This document shows positions 7,460 to 14,607 of a stretch of 19,551 bases of DNA, one piece after another. The notes beneath the pieces are model-generated. The model made no database searches. It saw only the letters and a program-made list of their open reading frames with translations, and had not been told where the DNA came from. Location: NCBI GenBank assembly GCA_002394535.1, contig DGUG01000064.1:1-19551 (forward strand). Reading direction: 5' to 3'. The position numbers and the translations under genes are program-made. Origin of the DNA: Lachnospiraceae bacterium UBA4316 (GTDB lineage Bacteria > Bacillota > Clostridia > Lachnospirales > Lachnospiraceae). How positions within the stretch are numbered: position 1 is the first letter of the stretch; each line of letters begins with the position of its first letter.

Positions 7460-8503
7460 TTACCTGACAAACTTTGTGACTGTCTCTTCTGACGAACCCG
7501 GCAGAAGCAGATAATCGTCTGTTTCCTTCAGAACATGATTTTTTTCTATCGATACTTTTCCGCCGTTTTCACCATCCGCATCAATGATGAATCTCGGAAG
7601 TGCATATCCAGGAAGTCTGTACCTGAGTTCTTCAACAAGTTCAACTCCCTCCGTGTAATCTGTCGCAAAATGCGCGGTTCCGGCCACATGATCGCAAAGA
7701 TACAGGTAATACGGCCGCACACGTATACCGATAAGCTTTGTATATAGTTCCTCAAGAATATCAACATCATTGTTGATCCCTTTCAGCAGAACGCTTTGAT
7801 TACCGAGAGGTATTCCTCTTGCAAGTAATCTTTCACAGGCGGATTTTGCTTCGGCCGTAACTTCCTTCGGATGGTTGAACTGTGTAAACACCCAGATCGG
7901 ATGATACTTAGCCAGCATATCGCACAACTCATCCGTTATCTTTTCCGGATCGGTTACGATCGCCCTTGTCCCTATCCTTATTGTGTTGACCGAGGGCACC
8001 GATCTGAAACCTTTTATATATTCTTCGAGCAATTCCAACGGGAGTACAAAAGGATCGCCGCCGGTTATGAGAATATCATTTATCTCCGTATGCTCCCTGA
8101 CATAGGAAAGTGCTGCGGGAACTGCCTCCCTCGTACATACTTCACTGTTCATCACCGTGTTCTTTCTGGTACAATGCCTGCAGGTCATGAAGCATGAATT
8201 GGAACACATAAAGGCCGCACGTGATCTGTATTTGTGAACTAGAAAAGGAACATGCTCATACTTTTTCTCATTAAGAGGATCCGGGGCATAGTTGTCGGGA
8301 TTGACCAGTTCATCTCCCGATGGGATACACTGTTTACGTATCGGACAGTTAATGTCATTCCAGTCAATAAGATCGAAATAGTAATCCGATACAGACATCT
8401 TGTAAATCCCGGAACTTCTCCTGATCGCATCCTTTTCAGCGTCCGATATAACAACACCCTTTCCGGTAAGCCTGTCAAACAGTTCATCTGCCGAATTGAT
8501 CAT
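7460..8503 (-). CDS. KamA/EpmB-family radical-SAM aminomutase (lysine 2,3-aminomutase-like)
   Basis: The 347-residue protein carries the radical-SAM cluster motif CxxxCxxC (C104, C108, C111 in CFMTCRHCTRKN), then GGDPF, the THFNHP-like TQFNHPKEVT and LGNQSVLLKGIN typical of the KamA family. The PLP lysine is K316 (GENGGK). The two aspartates that hold the side-chain amine in clostridial lysine 2,3-aminomutase (D293 and D330 there) appear conserved as D271 (CDHV) and D308 (IIDAD). This favours lysine or a similar basic substrate, giving a beta-amino acid. It lacks the long C-terminal tail of catabolic lysine aminomutases and is close to EpmB in length. I chose the ATG at 8501-8503 because GGAAAGGG precedes it; an upstream ATG at 8584 would place a strong hairpin inside the coding region. 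No EF-P-modifying EpmA or beta-lysine acetyltransferase gene lies nearby. Confidence 0.88.
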   Translation of the reverse strand: MINSADELFDRLTGKGVVISDAEKDAIRRSSGIYKMSVSDYYFDLIDWNDINCPIRKQCIPSGDELVNPDNYAPDPLNEKKYEHVPFLVHKYRSRAAFMCSNSCFMTCRHCTRKNTVMNSEVCTREAVPAALSYVREHTEINDILITGGDPFVLPLELLEEYIKGFRSVPSVNTIRIGTRAIVTDPEKITDELCDMLAKYHPIWVFTQFNHPKEVTAEAKSACERLLARGIPLGNQSVLLKGINNDVDILEELYTKLIGIRVRPYYLYLCDHVAGTAHFATDYTEGVELVEELRYRLPGYALPRFIIDADGENGGKVSIEKNHVLKETDDYLLLPGSSEETVTKFVR

Positions 8504-8546
8504 CCGATAGTACCCTTTCCGGCCACAAAGAGCCACAAAACACTTC

Positions 8547-8580
8547 AAAAGCGAGATTGTCCGGCGACAGTCCCGCTTTT
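8547..8580 (-). terminator. Intercistronic hairpin, attenuator-like, between STAS gene and aminomutase gene
   Basis: In the minus-strand transcript a 15-base arm starting AAAAGCGGGA can pair across a 4-base loop with an arm ending CTCGCTTTT (one G-U pair and one C-A mismatch). The lower stem is A-rich on one side and U-rich on the other, as in an intrinsic terminator, though the T run is only four long. It begins 30 bases after the STAS stop and ends about 44 bases before the aminomutase start, leaving little room for a new promoter. It could be a partial terminator or an mRNA stabiliser that gives more STAS protein than downstream products. A short direct repeat (TTTGTGGC twice, about 8523-8539) follows it. 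Confidence 0.55.
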
Positions 8581-8610
8581 GCAAAATAAAATATCCGTTT
8601 ATTACCCGTT

Positions 8611-8910
8611 TCAGTTTTCAATATCCAGTATATCCACAAAACCGGTAACTTCAAATATCTCCATGATCTCGGGCTTGACGTTTCTGATTACCATACCGCC
8701 CTGCTTTGTCATAACCTTCTGTGCCGACAGAAGCACGCGAAGTCCTGCGGACGAAATGTACTCAAGCTCTGAAAAATCAAATACAAGCTTTTCTATTCCG
8801 TTAAGTGCGGTTGTAAGTTCTGCATCCAGTTCGGGTGCCGTGATAGTGTCAAGTCTTCCCTCGACAGCGACATTCAACTCGCTTCCGTTTTGTTCCTTTT
8901 TAATATTCAT
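8611..8910 (-). CDS. STAS-domain anti-anti-sigma factor (RsbV/SpoIIAA-like)
   Basis: This 99-residue protein is a single STAS domain, the usual size for RsbV and SpoIIAA. It shows the opening strand (ELNVAVEGRLDTITAPEL), the central strand and loop LVFDFSELEYISSAGLRVLL, and a C-terminal helix (IMEIFEVTGF). S54 aligns with the serine phosphorylated by the cognate HATPase kinase and restored by a PP2C phosphatase; both enzymes are encoded at the far end of this operon. The start at 8908-8910 is set by a strong GGAGG seven bases upstream; an in-frame ATG at 8967 lacks a ribosome site and overlaps the promoter. It is the first gene of the operon, so the module is bracketed by its switch components. 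Confidence 0.93.
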   Translation of the reverse strand: MNIKKEQNGSELNVAVEGRLDTITAPELDAELTTALNGIEKLVFDFSELEYISSAGLRVLLSAQKVMTKQGGMVIRNVKPEIMEIFEVTGFVDILDIEN

Positions 8911-9083
8911 ACAGCAACCTCCATGCGTAATACTTAAAAATTTTGCTTTATTAATTTTATGCGACAATGGTTACATCAGTCAAGTCAAATATGGTATTAT
9001 TTATCATATTTTCATCATTTTTTAATCACATTTTTTACACAAATTATCTTTATCATCTCAAAAAAGCCAATACAGGTCAGGAG
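8911..9083. other. AT-rich divergent intergenic region
   Basis: This 173-base spacer separates the STAS operon (minus) from the VTC operon (plus). It holds the predicted STAS promoter at 8954-8983. On the plus strand there are AT-rich candidate -10 boxes (TATTAT at 8995-9000, TATCAT at 9002-9007), but none has a convincing -35 partner, so I do not call a plus promoter. Two ATGs in the VTC reading frame (8967, 8991) lie here without ribosome sites. Confidence 0.6.
8954..8983 (-). promoter_or_regulatory. Predicted promoter of the seven-gene operon
   Basis: On the minus strand TTGACT (8978-8983) is followed after 18 bases by TAAAAT (8954-8959). The leader to the STAS start would be about 37 bases. 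A second TTGACT overlaps at 8983-8988, making a TTGACTTGACT tandem. The match is to sigma-A; I see no clear sigma-B or sigma-F type boxes. The spacer is one base longer than ideal. Confidence 0.5.
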
Positions 9084-9773
9084 GTGAACAAAATAGACAA
9101 GCGATACAGACATGAATGGAAGCACGAGATCAATTATTCGGATCTGCTTGCAATAAGGCAGCGACTTAGTGCCGTTGCCATTTCCGATCCTCATGCAAAG
9201 GGCGGAAAGTACCACATCAGAAGCCTTTATTTCGATAATCCTGATGACAAAGCCCTTCGGGAAAAAATAGACGGGGTTAACGGTCGGGAGAAGTTCAGGA
9301 TCAGATATTACAACTATGATACTTCTGTCATAAATCTCGAAAAGAAAAGCCGGCTTAACGGGCTTGGCACAAAATATTCCGCAAGACTTTCTGCGGATCA
9401 GGTCCAAAAGATCATTTCCGGTGATATCGAATTCATGCGTGACGACGAGAATCCTCTTATACAGGAGCTCTACTGCAAAATGATCTATCAGCGGCTGCGT
9501 CCGAAAACAATCGTGGATTATGAACGGGAGCCTTATGTATATGCGCCGGGAAATGTCAGGGTAACGTTTGACTATGACATAAGAACAGGTCTTACGGGAA
9601 CCGATTTTCTGAATCCGGACTGCATTACTGTTGAAGCCGTAAGAGACAAAACCATCATACTCGAAGTGAAGTGGGATGATTTTCTCCCCTCAATAATAAG
9701 AGACTGTGTGAACGTACGCGGACGACATGTAACAGCTTTTTCCAAATACGCACAGTGCAGACTATACGGATGA
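9084..9773 (+). CDS. VTC-domain protein (polyphosphate polymerase-like, CYTH/triphosphate tunnel fold)
   Basis: About 229 residues long, this resembles the catalytic VTC domain that makes polyphosphate from ATP in the yeast vacuolar transporter chaperone, in its stand-alone bacterial form. The tunnel-lining pattern of basic and acidic residues is visible: RYRHEWK near the N-terminus, YHIRSLYFDN (43-52), GREKFRIRYYN (67-77), LEKKSRLNGLGTKYSARL (85-102), VTFDYDIRT (160-168) and the metal-binding E194 in ILEVKWD. The start is uncertain: AGGAGGTGA at 9079-9087 would best serve an ATA codon at 9093-9095. I give the overlapping GTG at 9084 as the nearest conventional start. Upstream ATGs lack ribosome sites. 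It heads a probable operon with DUF4956 and a secreted beta-helix protein. Enzymatic activity is inferred from the family. Confidence 0.85.
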   Translation: MNKIDKRYRHEWKHEINYSDLLAIRQRLSAVAISDPHAKGGKYHIRSLYFDNPDDKALREKIDGVNGREKFRIRYYNYDTSVINLEKKSRLNGLGTKYSARLSADQVQKIISGDIEFMRDDENPLIQELYCKMIYQRLRPKTIVDYEREPYVYAPGNVRVTFDYDIRTGLTGTDFLNPDCITVEAVRDKTIILEVKWDDFLPSIIRDCVNVRGRHVTAFSKYAQCRLYG

Positions 9774-9841
9774 TCCGTAACATCAATCAAATGACAACCA
9801 TTTAAGAAAGGATGGGCAATCTTATTTGCCGGGTAAACCAA

Positions 9842-10513
9842 ATGACATTCAGTGATATTTTCAAATCAAGCTATCTTGAAAACGTAACAGCGGTAAGCGC
9901 TCTGGACATTGTATTATCCCTGTCCCTCGCCTTTGCCCTTGGGCTGTTCATATTCTTTGTTTACAAAAAAACATATGCCGGAGTAATGTACTCATCAAGT
10001 TTCGGAGTTACTCTTGTGGCACTTACAATGATAACCAATCTTGTGATTCTGGCGGTAACAAGTAACGTTGTCCTCTCCCTTGGTATGGTTGGTGCTCTTT
10101 CCATCGTAAGATTCAGAACCGCTATAAAGGAGCCTATGGACATCGCTTTTTTGTTCTGGGCCATTGCAGCCGGAATAGTTCTTGCCGCCGGCATGATACC
10201 CCTCGCAGTGTTCGGAAGTATCTTTATCGGTATTATTCTGCTGATATTTGCCAACAGGAAAGATACGAGTAATCCTTACATAGTTGTAATAAGATGCGAC
10301 GGGCATGCGAGCGAAGAAAGAGCTGTGGATTTTCTCAAACAGCATACAAAGAAATGCACGGTTAAAAGCAAGTCTGCTCAAAAAGGCGAGATCGAGCTGA
10401 ATCTCGAAGTCAGACTTAAGGACGATAATACCGATTTTATCAATATACTTGCCGATACAGACGGTATTAGAAGTGCGGTTCTTGTTACTTACAACGGAGA
10501 TTATATGGGGTAA
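9842..10513 (+). CDS. DUF4956 family membrane protein
   Basis: A 223-residue protein with about four hydrophobic segments (roughly residues 20-40, 52-72, 98-118 and 120-138) and a C-terminal cytoplasmic alpha/beta domain. The block LSLGMVGALSIVRFRTAIKEPMDIAFLFWAIAAG is the conserved core of DUF4956. I chose the ATG at 9842 because the family start looks like MTFSDIFKSS; a GGG lies about 9 bases upstream. The ATG at 9812 has AAAGG directly abutting it and adds ten residues of no recognisable similarity. The gene lies between VTC and the carbohydrate-binding-like gene, with a 3-base gap to the latter. DUF4956 commonly neighbours VTC genes, so a membrane partner or transport role for the VTC product is plausible but not established. 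Confidence 0.85.
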   Translation: MTFSDIFKSSYLENVTAVSALDIVLSLSLAFALGLFIFFVYKKTYAGVMYSSSFGVTLVALTMITNLVILAVTSNVVLSLGMVGALSIVRFRTAIKEPMDIAFLFWAIAAGIVLAAGMIPLAVFGSIFIGIILLIFANRKDTSNPYIVVIRCDGHASEERAVDFLKQHTKKCTVKSKSAQKGEIELNLEVRLKDDNTDFINILADTDGIRSAVLVTYNGDYMG

Positions 10514-10516
10514 TGT

Positions 10517-12214
10517 ATGTCTACCAGCAAATATTTTGACAGAATATGCGTGATTGTTACGGTAATTGCGCTGATCATAACCACCCTTTTTATGTTCGGA
10601 GAAAAACTGGGGATTCGTAAGATTGTGGATGAAGACAGCGAGGGCTACGAAGCCCCGTCCGGCTTTACAGGCAACGATATGGATTCCGACTGGGACGATA
10701 CCGGGGCAACAGTCATCACACTTAATGGCGATTCGGCCGAAATATCCGGAGACGGTGCATACCAAAATGACGGAAATGTTGTGATAGCAAATGCAGGAAA
10801 ATATGTTGTCTCCGGCACACTTTCAAACGGAAGCATCATTGTGGATGCATATGACTCTTCCAAGGTGTTTATAAGACTTGCCGGTGTAAGTGTCTATTGC
10901 GGTAATGACGCGGCATTCAGAGTCAATCAGGCGGATAAAGTGTTCTTAACTCTTGCCGAAGATACCGATAATTCTTTTGAAAGCGGCAGCGAATACTCCG
11001 AAAGTGCTTTATCGGATAATACCGGCGGTACAGTCTTCTCTCACGATGACCTGACTGTAAACGGCAATGGTTCTCTTACTATAACAGCCGCATATAAGCA
11101 CGGGATAGACTGTAACGACAAGCTTGTCATAGCCGGTGGCAATATAACCGTCAACGCTCCACAGGACGGAATACACGCTAACGATGGTGTAAATATAATA
11201 AATGCAACCCTTACTATAAACGCCGCAGATGACGGTATAAACGGAGGCGAATCCGTTCTTATAGCCGGCGGAACAATTAACATTTTGGGATGCTATGAAG
11301 GAATAGAAGCCGTTACCGTTGAGATCACAGACGGAGAGCTGTCAATAGAATGCACCGATGACGGAATCAACGCAAACGGCGGAAGCGGCGGATTCGGCGG
11401 CATGGGCGGCACAGGCGGCATGGGCGGCAATTTCCGTGGCGGAATGCAGTCAAATCCCAACACTGATTTTGAGCCCGGTGCAGAGCCACCCGAAGACTTC
11501 AAGCAAAAGAGGCCCGGACAAGGGGAATTCCCCCAGCCTCCCGAAGACGGCGGTGCCCAATCACAACCCGATGTAAAGATGCCGTCCACAAATACGGCAG
11601 GTGAATCCGAATCCGGCTCCGATACCGAAAACGAAACCGAAGAAGAAACATGGATTCATATATCCGGCGGAAACATCACGATCCTCAACAGTTCGGGAAG
11701 AGATTCCGACGGACTTGATTCAAACGGAGACATTATCATTACCGGTGGGAATATATTGATCAGCCTTACAGGGACCGGCGGCAACAACGCAATAGATTAC
11801 GGCAGCGAAAGCGGCGGAGTCTGCGAAATAAGCGGTGGTAGCGTTATTGCCTGTGCTTCGTCTTCCATGGCCGAAGCATTCAGCCGGACCTCAACCCAGG
11901 GATCAATACTCTATATGTTTGACGAAGAGGCTCAAAGCGGCACTCCTGTTACCGTTAGTGACTCGGACGGAAATATAATACTTAGCTGGGAAGTACCCTA
12001 CTCCTACTCTGCCGTAACTGTCAGCCACCCTTCAATGACAGCAGGCAACGACTACACCATAACGGTTGGAGAAAGCAGCGAAACCATTACTCTTGACGAG
12101 ATTGCAACAACATACGGTGAAGCCTCTCAGGGAGGTATAGGAGGCATGGGACGAGGAGGAAAAAATGGTATCCGAGACGGCAATACAGACAGCATTAATG
12201 AATCCGGTGAATAA
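10517..12214 (+). CDS. Secreted or anchored beta-helix carbohydrate-binding-like protein (Cthe_2159 / PF14262-like)
   Basis: The 565-residue protein has an N-terminal membrane or signal segment (about 10-29) and then an extracellular part. Short repeating strands such as DDLTVNGNGSLTITA, GIDCNDKLVIAGGNITV, DGINGGESVLIAGGTINI and ISGGNITILNSSGRDSDGLDSNG indicate a right-handed parallel beta-helix of the Cthe_2159 type, a family with a reported polysaccharide- and calcium-binding member. A low-complexity insert splits the helix: a Gly/Met-rich stretch (about 288-312) followed by a Pro/Glu/Ser-rich acidic linker to about 375. A second Gly-rich patch (GGIGGMGRGG) lies near the C-terminus. There is no sorting signal, so it is probably anchored by its N-terminal helix. 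It follows DUF4956 by 3 bases. In many genomes a CotH-like gene accompanies VTC and DUF4956; this protein may fill that position here. Confidence 0.8.
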   Translation: MSTSKYFDRICVIVTVIALIITTLFMFGEKLGIRKIVDEDSEGYEAPSGFTGNDMDSDWDDTGATVITLNGDSAEISGDGAYQNDGNVVIANAGKYVVSGTLSNGSIIVDAYDSSKVFIRLAGVSVYCGNDAAFRVNQADKVFLTLAEDTDNSFESGSEYSESALSDNTGGTVFSHDDLTVNGNGSLTITAAYKHGIDCNDKLVIAGGNITVNAPQDGIHANDGVNIINATLTINAADDGINGGESVLIAGGTINILGCYEGIEAVTVEITDGELSIECTDDGINANGGSGGFGGMGGTGGMGGNFRGGMQSNPNTDFEPGAEPPEDFKQKRPGQGEFPQPPEDGGAQSQPDVKMPSTNTAGESESGSDTENETEEETWIHISGGNITILNSSGRDSDGLDSNGDIIITGGNILISLTGTGGNNAIDYGSESGGVCEISGGSVIACASSSMAEAFSRTSTQGSILYMFDEEAQSGTPVTVSDSDGNIILSWEVPYSYSAVTVSHPSMTAGNDYTITVGESSETITLDEIATTYGEASQGGIGGMGRGGKNGIRDGNTDSINESGE

Positions 12215-12304
12215 AGCGTATACCCAATAGTGTGGAAATTTGTTAAAATATGTTTAATTGAGTCAGATCAGACCACGAATTAATACTAATTGGGAGATAC
12301 TGTA

Positions 12305-13696
12305 ATGAATAACAAATTGCTCACCCCCGAAGTGATAATACATTTGATACTTACAATAGCGATAAGCATAGTACTGCTTATCGCTTTGCGTATTATATTC
12401 AGGAAAAAGGATCTTAAAAGCGACAGGATTCACAGACGTTTCTTGAGAAGGCTGTTTACGCTGACAGTTATTGTCCTGTGTCTTGTGAACATAATTGAAG
12501 TCTTCAATCCTTCAATGAACCTTCGTTCAACATTTTGGAAAGGATCCGCTCTTATTGTTGCCATTCTTGGTTTTGCCGGGCAGACCGCTATCGCGGATCT
12601 CATATGCGGATTCCTTATCAGTGTAAACAAGCCTTTTGAGATAGGCGACAGAATAATCATTGAAGGTATGGAGCCCGGAATAGTAATCGATATTACCCTC
12701 CGTCACACCGTTATTATGATATACGATGAATACAGGGTTACGATTCCCAACAGCGAACTCAATTCCAAAACTATAACAAATACGACAAAAGGCACAGAGC
12801 GAATAGGCGTACACCTTACTTATTCAGTAAGCTACGATACGGATGTACAACTTGCCATGGATGTCATAAGAGACTGTGTCGTTGCAAGTCCATATACTCT
12901 TCCCGTTGAGAGAAACGGCATCAGCGAGGATTCCGGTCCGGTATATTTTCTAAAATATGGGGAAAGCGCTCTTATACTTGAAACTACGATATGGATACCA
13001 TACACTACAAGCTTTTATGTTGCTACAACAGACATGAATCTGCGGGTTAACAAGGCATTCAAGGATCACGGCATAGAGATTCCCTACAACTTTGTCAATG
13101 TTGTTGAGCGTGATAACACAGCGCCTTCCGATAATATTCCTGCGGCTTCGGGCAAGAAGAAGAGTCCGTCAAAGCGGCTGTTCAGAACCGATACGATAGT
13201 GATCTCCCCCGGCAAAAAGAATCTCAACGAAGCTGTTGAAATGGTACGCTCTTTCGTCTCTATGCAGCGTCTCGATGAGAAAGCCGGGAATCAGTTAACT
13301 CTTATGACCGAGGAACTGATCGGGATAATGGAGAATATAGTTGATGACACAAAAGCAAAACTGTGGATTGAAGGAAGCGGTCTTAAGTACAGGATACATC
13401 TTAGCCTCAAAGCCGACATAGGAAGCGCGGAAAGGGTACGTCTCCTTGCGCTGTCCTCTTCCGGTAAGAATGAGGCAAACAATTCCCTTCCTAAAAAGTT
13501 ATGGGAAAGGGTTATTATAGGGTTGCGTACAACCGACGAGAGCAATCCCGGTAATAATGATTATGAATGGTCTTATAACGAAAGCAGACCGACCTCCTCG
13601 GAAATAGGCGAATCGATCCTCGTTGCCCTTGCTGATGATATAAAGGTAAGTGTCACCAAAACACATGTTGAACTTGTAGTTGTCAAGTCTGTTTAG
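12305..13696 (+). CDS. MscS-family mechanosensitive channel with degenerate HATPase-like C-terminal domain
   Basis: The 463-residue protein starts with three hydrophobic helices, the third being a pore-like helix ([36 protein letters not shown]). The MscS beta domain ([28 protein letters not shown]) and alpha/beta vestibule follow to about residue 275. A basic linker (GKKKSPSKR) leads to about 165 extra residues with the layout of a GHKL ATPase: [43 protein letters not shown] then alternating strands. The N-box-like helix lacks the Asn expected four residues after the Glu, and no clear G1 DxGxG is present, so it may not bind ATP. The ATG at 12305 has GGGAGA 7-8 bases upstream; the TTG at 12290 does not. 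The stop overlaps the convergent galU stop by four bases. Confidence 0.85.
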   Translation: MNNKLLTPEVIIHLILTIAISIVLLIALRIIFRKKDLKSDRIHRRFLRRLFTLTVIVLCLVNIIEVFNPSMNLRSTFWKGSALIVAILGFAGQTAIADLICGFLISVNKPFEIGDRIIIEGMEPGIVIDITLRHTVIMIYDEYRVTIPNSELNSKTITNTTKGTERIGVHLTYSVSYDTDVQLAMDVIRDCVVASPYTLPVERNGISEDSGPVYFLKYGESALILETTIWIPYTTSFYVATTDMNLRVNKAFKDHGIEIPYNFVNVVERDNTAPSDNIPAASGKKKSPSKRLFRTDTIVISPGKKNLNEAVEMVRSFVSMQRLDEKAGNQLTLMTEELIGIMENIVDDTKAKLWIEGSGLKYRIHLSLKADIGSAERVRLLALSSSGKNEANNSLPKKLWERVIIGLRTTDESNPGNNDYEWSYNESRPTSSEIGESILVALADDIKVSVTKTHVELVVVKSV

Positions 13697-14583
13697 TCGT
13701 AGTCTATTGCTTTATCGATATCCTTTGCAAGCTCTTTGATATACTCTTCAAGACCGCTGCGAAGTTCGCTTCTGCGAAGTCCGAATTCGATGCATGCCTG
13801 AATGAAGCCGATCTTCGCGCCGCAGTCATATCTGTGTCCCTTAAAATCATATGCGTAAACATCCGAGTCCATCGCCATTCTCTCTATTGCATCCGTAAGC
13901 TGTATTTCACCGCCCGCTCCCGTCTGCTGGTTCGAGAGATAATCAAAAATATCAGGTGTTAAAATATATCTTCCGAGTATGGCAACATTCGAAGGTGCTT
14001 TGTCAACCGACGGTTTTTCCACCAGATCATTAACCCTGTACAGTCTGTCTCCCACCTGCTCGCCGTCAACTATACCATACTGGTATGTAAGTTCATGGGG
14101 AACAGTCTGCACCCCGATAACACTCGACTGTCTCTCGTTATATACATTTATCATCTGCTTGAGCGCCGGTGTTTTGGAAACAACAACGTCATCACCGAGA
14201 AGCACCGCAAAGGGATCGTTTCCGATAAACTTCTGCGCCGACAACACGGCATGTCCGAGACCAAGAGGTTTCTTCTGCCTTATAAAGTATATATTTGCCA
14301 TTTCCGAAATGGACTTGACCATCTCAAGCAGTTCTTCCTTGCCCTTGCTTTCAAGTTCCATCTCAAGCTCGATCGACCTGTCAAAATGATCCTCTATTGA
14401 CCCTTTGTTTCGGCCGTTTACAATTACAATATCCTCTATCCCGCTTTGCACTGCTTCTTCTATAATGTACTGAATAGTCGGTTTATCGACTATCGGAAGC
14501 ATCTCTTTCGGTTGTGCTTTTGTAGCAGGCAGGAATCTTGTCCCGAGACCCGCAGCTGGGATTATTGCTTTCTTAATGCTCAT
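13693..14583 (-). CDS. galU: UTP-glucose-1-phosphate uridylyltransferase
   Basis: GalU makes UDP-glucose from UTP and glucose-1-phosphate, the precursor for glycolipids, teichoic acid decoration, exopolysaccharide and (through GalE) UDP-galactose. The 296-residue length fits the bacterial family. Motifs: nucleotide-binding [31 protein letters not shown], the metal/sugar site [32 protein letters not shown] and [11 protein letters not shown]. The ATG at 14581-14583 has AGGAGA a few bases upstream. It lies 24 bases downstream of galE on the same strand, forming a two-gene UDP-sugar operon driven from the galE promoter. Confidence 0.97.
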   Translation of the reverse strand: MSIKKAIIPAAGLGTRFLPATKAQPKEMLPIVDKPTIQYIIEEAVQSGIEDIVIVNGRNKGSIEDHFDRSIELEMELESKGKEELLEMVKSISEMANIYFIRQKKPLGLGHAVLSAQKFIGNDPFAVLLGDDVVVSKTPALKQMINVYNERQSSVIGVQTVPHELTYQYGIVDGEQVGDRLYRVNDLVEKPSVDKAPSNVAILGRYILTPDIFDYLSNQQTGAGGEIQLTDAIERMAMDSDVYAYDFKGHRYDCGAKIGFIQACIEFGLRRSELRSGLEEYIKELAKDIDKAIDYD

Positions 14584-14607
14584 GATTTTCTCCTGAATAG
14601 TAAATAT

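Noticed and set aside
8911..8967. Upstream in-frame extension of the STAS gene to an ATG at 8967
   Set aside because: A strong GGAGG serves the ATG at 8908-8910, similarity to STAS proteins starts there, and the extension lies over the predicted promoter.
8252..9025. A 257-codon open frame on the plus strand across the aminomutase and STAS genes
   Set aside because: It is antisense to two well-supported genes, has no recognisable motifs or ribosome site, and its protein is low-quality (Ser/Ile-rich).
9995..10765. A 256-codon minus-strand open frame under DUF4956 and the beta-helix gene
   Set aside because: It is the shadow of two strong plus-strand genes, with no family motifs and an odd composition rich in His, Cys and Tyr.
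11380..11450. Repetitive GGCGGCATGGGCGGC tract considered as a DNA repeat element or CRISPR-like array
   Set aside because: It is in-frame coding repeat for Gly/Met residues, too short and irregular, with no spacers.
12215..12304. Promoter candidate TTGAGT-17-TAATAC ahead of the MscS-like gene
   Set aside because: The start of transcription would fall on the ribosome binding site, leaving no leader. The gene may instead be read through from the upstream operon, so I do not call it.
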